Assembly: GCA_937915825.1 (NCBI GenBank)
Contig: CALGGT010000035.1
Span: 1-39,894, forward strand
Length of the DNA stretch: 39,894 nucleotides
From: an uncultured Eubacterium sp.
Lineage (GTDB): Bacteria > Bacillota > Clostridia > Lachnospirales > Lachnospiraceae
Direction: 5' to 3'
A model generated the notes under the pieces. The model was not told the origin of the DNA, made no database searches, and saw only the letters and a program-made list of their open reading frames with translations. The position numbers and the translations under genes are program-made. Positions within the stretch are counted from its first letter, which is position 1. Each line of letters opens with the position of its first letter. This document shows positions 16,615 to 24,256 of this stretch, one piece after another.

Positions 16615-17188
16615 GGGGTATTTTCCCTTCTTCCGTTCTGAGTCGGGATTCCTCCCAAACAAAATCATAAATGCCGGGATTTTGAAGTAACAATTTCCAT
16701 CCTTCATATACACCCTTTATAAAATCCTCCGATAAGGGCATGGATTCTGTGATCAAAGGACAGCGATAGGGAAGAATCCCTACATAATGGATCAGACGCA
16801 ACTCTCCCTCCTCCGTCAGGTGGGGCATTAAGGGAAAGGTGCGGCACTGGATAGGACGCTTGTCCCGTTCGCATTCTACCTTCATACAGGTCATAAAATA
16901 TACCTTTTCTCCCCAGGATTCCGGGAACCCGTAATCCTCTGCCATTTCCTCTTCAATTGAGAATCCCTCTACGTCAGCCGCGTATCGTTCTTCCCCCGGG
17001 AAAAGATACATGCCCATTTCCGGCTCTTCTTCGTATCCAGCTTCTTTTAATTCCTGGGAATAGTTGGGGTTTTCCACCTCTTTTTTATAAGGACCCTTCC
17101 TCTGACAACAGGCGGCCTGACAAAGCTTCCCACAATCAGAATCAATGGCACTCTTCCCCATTAATTCATAAATCAACGGATAATTCAT
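16604..17188 (-). CDS. YkgJ-family cysteine-cluster protein (putative Fe/Zn-binding)
   Basis: 194 residues with clustered cysteines: C19, C23, C27 and C28 at the N-terminus (CGKLCQAACC), then CMKVECERDKRPIQCRTFPL near 135-155, and a later PYRC. This is the pattern of the YkgJ/CxxCxxCC putative zinc- or iron-chelating family, whose biochemical role is unknown. It overlaps larB by 11 nt and follows the YgjV-like gene. The translation start (ATG 17188) is served by AGGAA within the last unit of an 11-bp tandem repeat. Position in the lar run suggests metal-handling help for nickel-pincer assembly, which is inference. Confidence 0.75.
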   Translation of the reverse strand: MNYPLIYELMGKSAIDSDCGKLCQAACCQRKGPYKKEVENPNYSQELKEAGYEEEPEMGMYLFPGEERYAADVEGFSIEEEMAEDYGFPESWGEKVYFMTCMKVECERDKRPIQCRTFPLMPHLTEEGELRLIHYVGILPYRCPLITESMPLSEDFIKGVYEGWKLLLQNPGIYDFVWEESRLRTEEGKIPHEH

Positions 17189-17190
17189 CT

Positions 17191-17267
17191 CACCAATTCC
17201 TCACCAATTCCTCTACCGTTCCTCTACCGTTCCTCTACCGTTCCTTTACAATTCCTTTACAAATCCT
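17191..17267. repeat. 11-bp tandem repeat array (7 units) between two lar-operon genes
   Basis: Plus-strand units: CACCAATTCCT x2 (17191-17212), CTACCGTTCCT x3 (17213-17245), TTACAATTCCT (17246-17256) and TTACAAATCCT (17257-17267). Read on the minus (coding) strand every unit starts AGGA and most end in TAA, TAG or GTG. The array encodes the last residues and stop of the YgjV-like protein and continues as the spacer and ribosome binding site for the next gene. Confidence 0.9.
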
Positions 17268-17860
17268 TCCTCGGTTTTCACAAATCCCATTTCCTCCATA
17301 TACGCCTCATGACCAACGGATTGACTGGAAAAAATAATTCTTTGAATGTTGTAATCCGGCAAATGCCGGTACAGAAAATCCCCCACCGAAGTGTCCCGAT
17401 ACGCAGGCGTGGCATAGTCGATCAGAATCCGGATCTCTCCTTCCGCCGTTTGATTTCCGAGAAAAAGTCCTACCGGCAGGGTATCACAGGTTACCACATA
17501 CGCCTGGTCACAATCTTCGGTTAAATCCACGGCAAGAGCAGGAAAGAACTTTAAAATATCCTCCCGGTAATATTCTAGCAAATACGCTACCAGCCCCTCT
17601 CCGGCCTGCACCTTTAGCAATTGAAAATGCCGTTCCTTCTTCCCCAGCTGAACCAGCTGATAAAGATTGATCAGCACCAAACATAAATTCATAAACGCCG
17701 TAGGATAGGATTGAATCAGCAAAGCATATCCCATGAAGATCACACTTCCCGTGGTATTTATGATCCGCAGCTTCTTAACCGATGTCATCAGCATGGACAC
17801 AACTACCAAAAAAGAGCCGAAATACCCGATGCCTTCAATGATCATCTGCGTCCTGTTCAT
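17246..17860 (-). CDS. YgjV-like membrane protein with a C-terminal soluble domain
   Basis: 204 residues from an ATG with GAGGAGG 6 nt upstream (a TTG at 17881 is in frame but lacks a site). The N-terminal 80 residues have about three hydrophobic segments (IIEGIGYFGSFLVVVSMLM, INTTGSVIFMGYALLI, AFMNLCLVLINLYQLV), matching the small YgjV-type module. The C-terminal half (about 85-204) reads like an acetyltransferase-fold domain (DTSVGDFLYRHL, IIFSSQSVGHEAYMEEMGFV), but no catalytic motif is certain. Function unknown. It lies between the EF-G paralogue and the YkgJ-like gene; its last codons are inside the 11-bp repeat array. Confidence 0.7.
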   Translation of the reverse strand: MNRTQMIIEGIGYFGSFLVVVSMLMTSVKKLRIINTTGSVIFMGYALLIQSYPTAFMNLCLVLINLYQLVQLGKKERHFQLLKVQAGEGLVAYLLEYYREDILKFFPALAVDLTEDCDQAYVVTCDTLPVGLFLGNQTAEGEIRILIDYATPAYRDTSVGDFLYRHLPDYNIQRIIFSSQSVGHEAYMEEMGFVKTEEGFVKEL

Positions 17861-17972
17861 CCGTGCCCTCCTCTTTGACAAAGCAGAGGCCGTCTTGGAA
17901 CAGCCCCTGCTTCAAAAACCTAACAACCATTCGTTTCACTACTCGTTTCACGATACTTTACGATACGTCCAA

Positions 17973-20048
17973 CTACTCATCCTTTTCCGCCTTCTTCACC
18001 TCATTCTGAGCAATATCATCCGGGGCTTGTTCATACCGGACAAATTCATAGGAAAATGTTCCGCTTCCCCGGGTGATGGAGTAAAGGCGGGTGTCATATT
18101 CGTATAACTCCAGATAAGGAATGTCCGCCAGGATCTCCTGGGATTCGTCGTCCACAGGATTCATCCCCATAACCCTGGCCCTGCGTTTATTTAAGTCCCC
18201 CATCACGTCCCCGGTAAACTCGTTGGGAATCACAACCTTCAGCGACGCGTAAGGTTCCAATAACACAGGATTGGCCTGCATAAACCCTTTTTTAAATGCC
18301 TGCTCGGTAGCTACCTTAAACGCCATCTCCGAGGAATCCACCGCATGGTAACTTCCATCGTACAAGGTAACCTTCACGCCGGTTACAGGATACCCTGCCA
18401 TGGGACCTTTCTTCACCGACTCCGAAACGCCCTTTTCCACCGCCGGAAAATAATTCTTCGGTACGGCGCCGCCTACAACGGTCTGTTCAAATTGATAGGG
18501 TTCTTCCATTTCTTCAGAGGGCTCAAGAATGATCTTCACATGCCCGTATTGCCCATGTCCGCCGGATTGCTTTTTGTATTTAAATTCCGTATCCACTTTC
18601 TTACGGATGGTCTCCTTAAAGGCAATCTTCGGCCGCTCTAAGTCAATGTGTACTTTGTATTTTTCTTCCAAAACACTTTGAATGACTTCCAGATGCTGGG
18701 CGCTCATTCCATAAAGCAACGTTTGGGAATTGGCGCTGTCATTCTCTTGTCGTACGGTCAGATCCTCCGCCATGATCTTGGACAACGCCTGGGAAATCTT
18801 ATCCTCATCCCCCTTCTTCGGCGTGGTATAACGACGATATACATAGGGTTTGGAAATGGGATTTCGAATAAAGGTCACCGGACTTTTCTTTACGGACAAA
18901 GAATCCGTGGTCTGGCTGACACTAAGTTTCGGCAAAGCACCGATGTCACCGGCATGTAACTCCTTTACCTCCTCCGCTTTATTTCCCCGCATTACGAATA
19001 ATTTGTTGATTTTTTCTTCGGTATCTCTATGATAATTATATAGAACATCGTCCGGCTTTAAAACCCCGGAATTCACCTTTACCAGTGAATATTTCCCGAT
19101 ATAGGGATCCACAATGGTCTTAAAAATATAAGCAGACTTGGATTTGGAAAAATCATAATCTGCTTCAAAGACTTCATTATTCACTGTATTAATACCGGCC
19201 ACCTTGCAGCGATCGGGGCTGGGGAAATATTTCTTAATATCCGCCATTAATGTATACATTCCTCTGGCCAGAGTATTGGAGCCCATTAACACCGGTACCA
19301 TGGTGCAATCAAATACCCCCACGCGTAAGGCCTGGCGGATTTCATCATCGGAAAAAGTATCCCCGTCAAAATAACGTTCCATATATTCTTCACTGGTTTC
19401 AGCTACCGCTTCCAAAAGAACTTCCCGGCAGATATCCAGATTCTCTCTGGAATAATCCGGCACGTCGAATTTGTCCACGGTTCCGTGGTTGTTCCAGCGT
19501 TTTGCTTTCTGCTGAATCACATTGACATACCCCACAAACTGCTGATTCTCGCGAATGGGCAGATGGAAGGGCGCGATCTTCTTGCCATACAGATCCTGGA
19601 GATCTTGAACCACTTTTTTAAAACTGGCTTTGTCATCGTCCATATCGGTCACAAAGACCATTCGAGGAAGCTTTCGTTCCTCACAGAGTTTCCAGGCCCG
19701 TTTGGTTCCGGACTGGATCCCTGTCTTTCCGGACACAACAATAATTGCCGCATCCGCTGCCGCCACCGCTTCTTCCACTTCTCCTACATAATCATAATAT
19801 CCCGGTGTATCCAACAGGTTGATCTTAATATCTTCCCATGGAATCGGAATCAACGATGTATGAATGGAGTTCTTACGTTTTACCTCTTCTTTGTCATAAT
19901 CACTTAGTGTGTTCCCACCATCTACGCTCCCCATACGTTTGGTAACCCCGGCTAAAAACGCCATTGCTTCCGCAAGTGACGTCTTGCCACATCCGCCATG
20001 ACCTAATAAAACCACATTCCGAATATGATCGGTCGTATAGATGTTCAT
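17973..20048 (-). CDS. Elongation factor G paralogue (translational GTPase) with altered G4 motif
   Basis: 691 residues with full EF-G domain order: GTPase (1-270), beta-barrel domain II, and domains III-V ending in a PYLELYEYDTRLYSITRGSGTF segment. G1 is GHGGCGKTS, G3 is DTPG. G4, which should read NKxD (TNMD in clostridial paralogues as I recall them), reads TDMD in VFVTDMDDDKASF. Length and G1 place it with clostridial secondary EF-Gs (FusA2-like) rather than the main factor of the str operon or TetM. GGGAGG lies upstream of the ATG, and a TACAAT (20113-20108) is a possible -10. No tufA or ribosomal genes are nearby. It may lead the transcript into the lar genes. Confidence 0.88.
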   Translation of the reverse strand: MNIYTTDHIRNVVLLGHGGCGKTSLAEAMAFLAGVTKRMGSVDGGNTLSDYDKEEVKRKNSIHTSLIPIPWEDIKINLLDTPGYYDYVGEVEEAVAAADAAIIVVSGKTGIQSGTKRAWKLCEERKLPRMVFVTDMDDDKASFKKVVQDLQDLYGKKIAPFHLPIRENQQFVGYVNVIQQKAKRWNNHGTVDKFDVPDYSRENLDICREVLLEAVAETSEEYMERYFDGDTFSDDEIRQALRVGVFDCTMVPVLMGSNTLARGMYTLMADIKKYFPSPDRCKVAGINTVNNEVFEADYDFSKSKSAYIFKTIVDPYIGKYSLVKVNSGVLKPDDVLYNYHRDTEEKINKLFVMRGNKAEEVKELHAGDIGALPKLSVSQTTDSLSVKKSPVTFIRNPISKPYVYRRYTTPKKGDEDKISQALSKIMAEDLTVRQENDSANSQTLLYGMSAQHLEVIQSVLEEKYKVHIDLERPKIAFKETIRKKVDTEFKYKKQSGGHGQYGHVKIILEPSEEMEEPYQFEQTVVGGAVPKNYFPAVEKGVSESVKKGPMAGYPVTGVKVTLYDGSYHAVDSSEMAFKVATEQAFKKGFMQANPVLLEPYASLKVVIPNEFTGDVMGDLNKRRARVMGMNPVDDESQEILADIPYLELYEYDTRLYSITRGSGTFSYEFVRYEQAPDDIAQNEVKKAEKDE

Positions 20049-20157
20049 ATAACACCACCTCCCAGTGATAAAAACAACGGGTTAATACATTACATTTCAC
20101 TATTACCATTGTAACATAAAAGCATACATAAGTCATCTTTTTCTTTTGAAAAAAGGG

Positions 20158-20185
20158 TTGCATTTCAGCGGAAAACGTGTATAAT
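20158..20185 (+). promoter_or_regulatory. Sigma-A-type promoter of the thi operon
   Basis: TTGCAT (20158-20163) and TATAAT (20180-20185) lie 16 bp apart, about 50 bp before the riboswitch aptamer. Confidence 0.7.
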
Positions 20186-20234
20186 GTTTTTAAGAGACAA
20201 ATCCCGATTTTTCATTCGGTTTTGACTCTCAAAT

Positions 20235-20325
20235 TTCATAACTGGGAGCTTGTGTTACAGGCTGAGAGGAAGGTAGGACCTTCGACCAAGAACATGATTT
20301 GGATAATGCCAACGTATGGAAGCCG
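20235..20325 (+). promoter_or_regulatory. TPP riboswitch (THI element)
   Basis: Conserved aptamer blocks are present in order: CTGGGAGC (20243-20250), GGCTGAGAGG (20260-20269), the ACCTTCGACC/AAGAACATGATTTGGATAATGCC region (20278-20310) and AACGTATGGAAG (20311-20322). CATA/TATG can close P1. It is followed by a terminator at 20353-20377 and then thiS. Binding of thiamine diphosphate should favour the terminator and shut the operon. Confidence 0.95.
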
Positions 20326-20352
20326 GGGAAGGATCCCGGAAAGTTCAAAAAG

Positions 20353-20377
20353 TGTTGTCAATTGACAGCATTTTTTT
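20353..20377 (+). terminator. Riboswitch expression-platform terminator
   Basis: TGTTGTC-AATT-GACAGCA (7 bp with one G-U pair) is followed by seven Ts (20371-20377), directly downstream of the TPP aptamer and 23 nt before the thiS start. CCGGGG...CCCGG at 20323-20339 may be part of the alternative fold. Confidence 0.8.
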
Positions 20378-20399
20378 CATTGCAAAGGAGGAATGCAAC

Positions 20400-20594
20400 A
20401 TGGTAAAGATCAACGGAGAAGAACTGCCGGTAGCAGGGAAAAGTATCCGGGAGTATTTAACCACCACCAATTATGACGTGACCCGGATCGCCATTGAAAA
20501 AAACGGGGAAATCGTACCGAAGAAGGATTACGATACTACCATTTTACAGGACGGCGACGCCCTTGAGGTGGTAAGCTTTGTAGGAGGTGGTTGA
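20400..20594 (+). CDS. thiS: Sulfur carrier protein ThiS
   Basis: 64-residue ubiquitin-like carrier. It starts MVKINGEELPV and ends VVSFVGGG, the di-glycine tail that is adenylated and thiocarboxylated to supply sulfur to the thiazole ring. AAAGGAGG is well placed before the ATG; the frame is open further upstream, but those codons overlap the riboswitch. First gene of thiSFGHE. Confidence 0.96.
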   Translation: MVKINGEELPVAGKSIREYLTTTNYDVTRIAIEKNGEIVPKKDYDTTILQDGDALEVVSFVGGG

Positions 20595-20595
20595 T

Positions 20596-21255
20596 ATGAT
20601 CCCTTCTTATGAAGAATGGCAGAACGCCCTGATCGAACGCCAGGGCAAAGAGCGACAGAATAAGATCTCTCAGGCCACGGTAGCTGTCTGCGGTCTGGGT
20701 GGACTGGGGTCCAATATATCCATCTGTCTTGCCAGAGCCGGCGTCAAAAAGCTGATCCTCATTGATTTTGATAAAGTGGATATCACCAATCTTCACCGCC
20801 AGCAATACAAAGCCGATCAGATCGGAATTCCCAAGGCCCAGGCCCTTTCCAGTAATTTAAAGGAAATCGCCCCCTACGTCCAGTTGGAGCCCCATCCGGA
20901 ACGGATCACCCCGGAGAATGCAGGGGAACTTCTAAGTTCCGTCGATGTGATCTGCGAAGCCTTTGACGTAGCTGAGAATAAGGCCATGCTTACCAATTAC
21001 GTATTGGAACATTTTCCGGACAAATTCTACGTGTCCTCTTCCGGGATGGCCGGGTTCGATACGGCTAACACCATTCAAACCCGGAAGATCACCGACCGCT
21101 TTTATCTGTGCGGGGACGGCGTCAGCGATGTAAATCACGGCATAGGCCTGGTTTCCAGTCGGGTTATGACCTGCGCGGCTCACGAGGCCCATGTAGTATT
21201 GCGCTATCTTACCGGTGAATTGAATGAATCCAGTGATAACGAATCCGAAGGCTGA
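20596..21255 (+). CDS. thiF: ThiS adenylyltransferase
   Basis: E1-like enzyme that adenylates the ThiS C-terminus. The 219 residues show the nucleotide-binding CGLGGLGSNISICLARAGV (about 32-50), IDFDKVDITNLHRQQY and the clostridial ThiF hallmark LCGDG...GIGLVSSRVMTCAAHEA. The start is the ATG at 20596, 8 nt after AGGAGG; a GTG at 20587 overlaps that ribosome site and thiS. It sits 1 nt after the thiS stop, so the pair is coupled. It is distinct from tcdA at 8101-8805, the other E1-like protein here. Confidence 0.93.
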   Translation: MIPSYEEWQNALIERQGKERQNKISQATVAVCGLGGLGSNISICLARAGVKKLILIDFDKVDITNLHRQQYKADQIGIPKAQALSSNLKEIAPYVQLEPHPERITPENAGELLSSVDVICEAFDVAENKAMLTNYVLEHFPDKFYVSSSGMAGFDTANTIQTRKITDRFYLCGDGVSDVNHGIGLVSSRVMTCAAHEAHVVLRYLTGELNESSDNESEG

Positions 21256-21342
21256 AAGAAAGCTGAAAAACTTTGAATACAAGTGCACAGCTGGAAAAAT
21301 TTGTAAATAACGTTTATAAAACTTAAGAAAGAAGGAACGAAC

Positions 21343-22113
21343 ATGAATCAAGATACGTTAACCATTGCCGGACATGAATTTCATTCCCGCTTTATCCTGG
21401 GATCCGGCAAATACTCCCTGAATCTGATCGAGGCCGCGGTAAAGGATGCCGGAGCGGAAATCATTACCCTGGCCGTTCGCAGAGCCAATACCAAAGATCA
21501 GGAGAACATTCTGGATTTCATTCCCAAGGGCGTTACCCTTTTACCCAATACCAGCGGTGCCCGCACGGCAGAGGAAGCCGTTCGGATCGCCCGTTTGGCA
21601 AGGGAATTGGGATGTGGTGATTTTGTGAAGATCGAGATCATGAAAGACAGCAAATATTTGCTTCCGGACAATTATGAAACCATTAAAGCTACCGAAATCC
21701 TGGCTAAAGATGGCTTTGTCGTCATGCCCTATATGTACCCGGATCTGAATGTAGCAAGAGATCTGGTCAACGCCGGCGCTTCCACGATCATGCCCCTTGC
21801 CTCTCCCATCGGTTCCAACAAAGGATTGGCAACAAAGGAATTCATACAGATCCTGGTGGATGAGATCGACTTGCCCATTATTGTCGATGCAGGAATCGGT
21901 AAACCTTCCCAGGCATGTGAAGCCATGGAAATGGGCGTAGATGCCATTATGGCAAATACCGCGTTAGCCACCGCAGGGAATTTAACGGAAATGGCGCAAT
22001 CCTTCCGTCTGGCAATTGAAGCAGGACGAAAAGCTTACCTGGCCGGTTTGGGACGAGTTCTCACCCGAGGCGCTTCTGCTTCCGACCCCTTAACCGGATT
22101 TTTACGGGACTGA
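21343..22113 (+). CDS. thiG: Thiazole synthase
   Basis: Builds the thiazole phosphate from DXP, dehydroglycine and ThiS thiocarboxylate. The 256 residues form a TIM barrel. Lys96 in DFVKIEIMKDSKYLLPDN matches the Schiff-base lysine of B. subtilis ThiG. GIGKPSQACEAMEMGVDAIM (phosphate site) and a C-terminal GLGRVLTRGASASDPLTGFL are typical. AGAAGGA lies upstream. An 87-bp spacer after thiF contains short AGCTGAAA-type repetitions but no terminator. Confidence 0.97.
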   Translation: MNQDTLTIAGHEFHSRFILGSGKYSLNLIEAAVKDAGAEIITLAVRRANTKDQENILDFIPKGVTLLPNTSGARTAEEAVRIARLARELGCGDFVKIEIMKDSKYLLPDNYETIKATEILAKDGFVVMPYMYPDLNVARDLVNAGASTIMPLASPIGSNKGLATKEFIQILVDEIDLPIIVDAGIGKPSQACEAMEMGVDAIMANTALATAGNLTEMAQSFRLAIEAGRKAYLAGLGRVLTRGASASDPLTGFLRD

Positions 22114-22178
22114 TCTGAAATACCGGAACCGGAACCATTCGGAGCCGGAATCGTTTATAAGAAAGAAGGATAATCAAT

Positions 22179-23432
22179 ATGGAAAATCAGTTTTTTGTTG
22201 ATTCGAAACACCTTTCTCCTCAAGCGTTGAAGAAAAAACACGAATTGGAAAGCGATCCCTCCTGCCGCAGCGACTATATGAAATATATGCCGGACATGGA
22301 GGATATTCATTCCGATGTCAGTCAGAAAGTATTAAAGGCCATGGATTCCTATGACCCGGATCAATATACAGCCAAAGACGTTATGGCGGCACTGGGTCAT
22401 GAAACCACTTCGATCCAGGACTTCCAAGCCCTTTTGTCTCCGGCTGCCGCCCCTTTCTTAGAGAAAATGGCAGAGAAGGCGCGCTTGGAAACCAGCAAAC
22501 ATTTTGGCAATACCGTTTATTTCTTCACGCCGCTATACATCGCCAATTATTGTGAAAATTATTGCATTTACTGCGGTTTCAACTGCTACAATGACATTCG
22601 GCGTATGAAACTTACCATGGAACAGATCGAACAGGAAATGAAAGTGATCGCCGAAAGTGGAATGGAAGAGATCCTGATCCTAACCGGAGAAAGCAAGGCC
22701 AAAAGTAATGTGGAATACATTGGCGAGGCCTGTAAGCTGGCTCGAAAATATTTTCGGAACGTCGGCTTGGAGATCTATCCGGTAAACACGAATGATTACG
22801 CCTATCTTCACCAATGCGGCGCCGATTACGTTACCGTATTCCAGGAAACCTATGACCTTGCCAAATACGAAACCCTCCACTTATTGGGACATAAGAGAGT
22901 TTGGCCTTATCGGTTTGACGCCCAGGAACGGGCTTTAAAAGGCGGGATGCGAGGCGTTGCTTTCTCCGCTTTACTGGGGTTGGCCGACTTCCGAAAGGAC
23001 GCCCTGGCCACGGGCTTGCACGCGTTTTATTTGCAAAAGAAATACCCCCACGCGGAGATTTCTCTCTCCTGTCCAAGACTCCGTCCCATTATTAACAACG
23101 ATAAGATCAACCCCTTAGACGTTCATGAAAAACAATTGTGCCAGGTACTTTGTGCCTACCGCTTATTTCTTCCCTTTGCGGGAATCACCGTATCGTCCCG
23201 GGAAAGCGCGGAGTTTCGCAACGGCATTGTAAAGATCGCCGCCACCAAGGTATCGGCCGGGGTTTCCACGGGAATCGGGGATCATGAAAGCAAATACACC
23301 GGGAAAGATGCCGGGCATTCCGAGGGAGATGAACAATTTGAGATCAACGATAACCGAAGTCTGACCGCCATGTATCAGGAGATCGCGGAAGAAGGCTTGC
23401 AACCGGTATTAAATGATTATTTGTATGTATAG
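22179..23432 (+). CDS. thiH: 2-iminoacetate synthase (radical SAM tyrosine lyase)
   Basis: Cleaves tyrosine to p-cresol and dehydroglycine for ThiG, the anaerobic route, in contrast to the oxygen-dependent ThiO. The 417 residues carry the [4Fe-4S] motif C125-ENY-C129-IY-C132 (CxxxCxxC) followed by GFNCYND, and a C-terminal BATS-like domain. The start has AAGAAGGA upstream. 65 bp after thiG and 11 bp before thiE. Confidence 0.97.
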   Translation: MENQFFVDSKHLSPQALKKKHELESDPSCRSDYMKYMPDMEDIHSDVSQKVLKAMDSYDPDQYTAKDVMAALGHETTSIQDFQALLSPAAAPFLEKMAEKARLETSKHFGNTVYFFTPLYIANYCENYCIYCGFNCYNDIRRMKLTMEQIEQEMKVIAESGMEEILILTGESKAKSNVEYIGEACKLARKYFRNVGLEIYPVNTNDYAYLHQCGADYVTVFQETYDLAKYETLHLLGHKRVWPYRFDAQERALKGGMRGVAFSALLGLADFRKDALATGLHAFYLQKKYPHAEISLSCPRLRPIINNDKINPLDVHEKQLCQVLCAYRLFLPFAGITVSSRESAEFRNGIVKIAATKVSAGVSTGIGDHESKYTGKDAGHSEGDEQFEINDNRSLTAMYQEIAEEGLQPVLNDYLYV

Positions 23433-23443
23433 GGGGATTTGAC

Positions 23444-24076
23444 ATGAACTTGGATACGACGTTATATTTTGTTACAGACAGTACCGGCCGGCAGGAGAAG
23501 GAATTCTTATCCATTGTGGATCAGGCTCTTACCGGAGGGGTTACGATCCTTCAGCTGAGGGAGAAGAACAAATCCACCCGCGCTTACATTGACTTAGCTT
23601 CAAAAGTCCACGAGATCGCCCTCTCCCATCAGGTTCCCCTGATCATTGATGACCGGGTTGACGTAGCCTTAGCTATGGACGCGGAAGGCGTACATCTGGG
23701 ACAGGAAGACATGGATATTGCACAGGCGAGAAAGATCCTGGGACCGGATAAGATCATCGGCGGTACCACCAAAACCGTTCCTCAGGCAAAAGAAGCCTAT
23801 GAGAAAGGAGCGGATTATCTGGGGGTTGGGGCAATTTACCCTACCACCACCAAGGTAAAAACCGTTCTCACTTCCACCGACACACTAAAAGAAATCTGTG
23901 AAACCGTTCCCATCCCCGTGAATGCCATCGGCGGTTTAAATCCAAACAACTGTTCGGTGCTGGAAGGATGTGGAATCGCGGGTTTGTGTGTGGTTTCAGC
24001 CATCATGCGAGCCGACGACCCTGCCGCACAAGCGAACACTCTTTACAAATGTGCGAAGCAGCTGAAAAAAAACTAA
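23444..24076 (+). CDS. thiE: Thiamine-phosphate synthase
   Basis: Joins the thiazole and pyrimidine phosphates to give thiamine phosphate. The 210 residues form a TIM barrel with TILQLREKNKSTR (pyrimidine/diphosphate region), IIDDRVDVALAMDAEGVHLGQEDM and GVGAIYPTTTK (normally xGPxFxTxTK). Start with AGGGGGA upstream, 11 bp after thiH. Last gene of the operon. thiC, thiD and thiM are not in the window, so the pyrimidine half must come from elsewhere. Confidence 0.96.
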   Translation: MNLDTTLYFVTDSTGRQEKEFLSIVDQALTGGVTILQLREKNKSTRAYIDLASKVHEIALSHQVPLIIDDRVDVALAMDAEGVHLGQEDMDIAQARKILGPDKIIGGTTKTVPQAKEAYEKGADYLGVGAIYPTTTKVKTVLTSTDTLKEICETVPIPVNAIGGLNPNNCSVLEGCGIAGLCVVSAIMRADDPAAQANTLYKCAKQLKKN

Positions 24077-24179
24077 TTGAACAAGAACAGGTGCGATGAT
24101 TTCGAAGTTCTGAAAGGATTTCGAATTTTCTGGAACGATTCCGGTTTTCCGGAACGATTTCAGACCTCTATAAAGGACA

Positions 24180-24203
24180 AGGAGCTATCCGAAGATAGCT
24201 CCT
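24180..24203 (+). terminator. Terminator of the thi operon
   Basis: A 10-bp stem AGGAGCTATC/GATAGCTCCT with a CGAA tetraloop is followed by ATTTTTC, about 100 nt after thiE and before the convergent GH115 gene. The intervening stretch has short repeats of TTTCGAA and CCGGAACGATT type. Confidence 0.9.
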
Positions 24204-24256
24204 ATTTTTCGTCCTTTCATTAAATTAAGGTGGGTATGTCCATGAGATTCAACCAA

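Noticed and set aside
17191..17267. CRISPR-like array
   Set aside because: 11-bp contiguous units without spacers; a simple tandem repeat. No CRISPR array or cas gene was seen anywhere in the window.
17973..20048. Ribosomal-protection tetracycline resistance protein (TetM type)
   Set aside because: G1 motif, length and overall sequence match clostridial secondary EF-G rather than Tet proteins.
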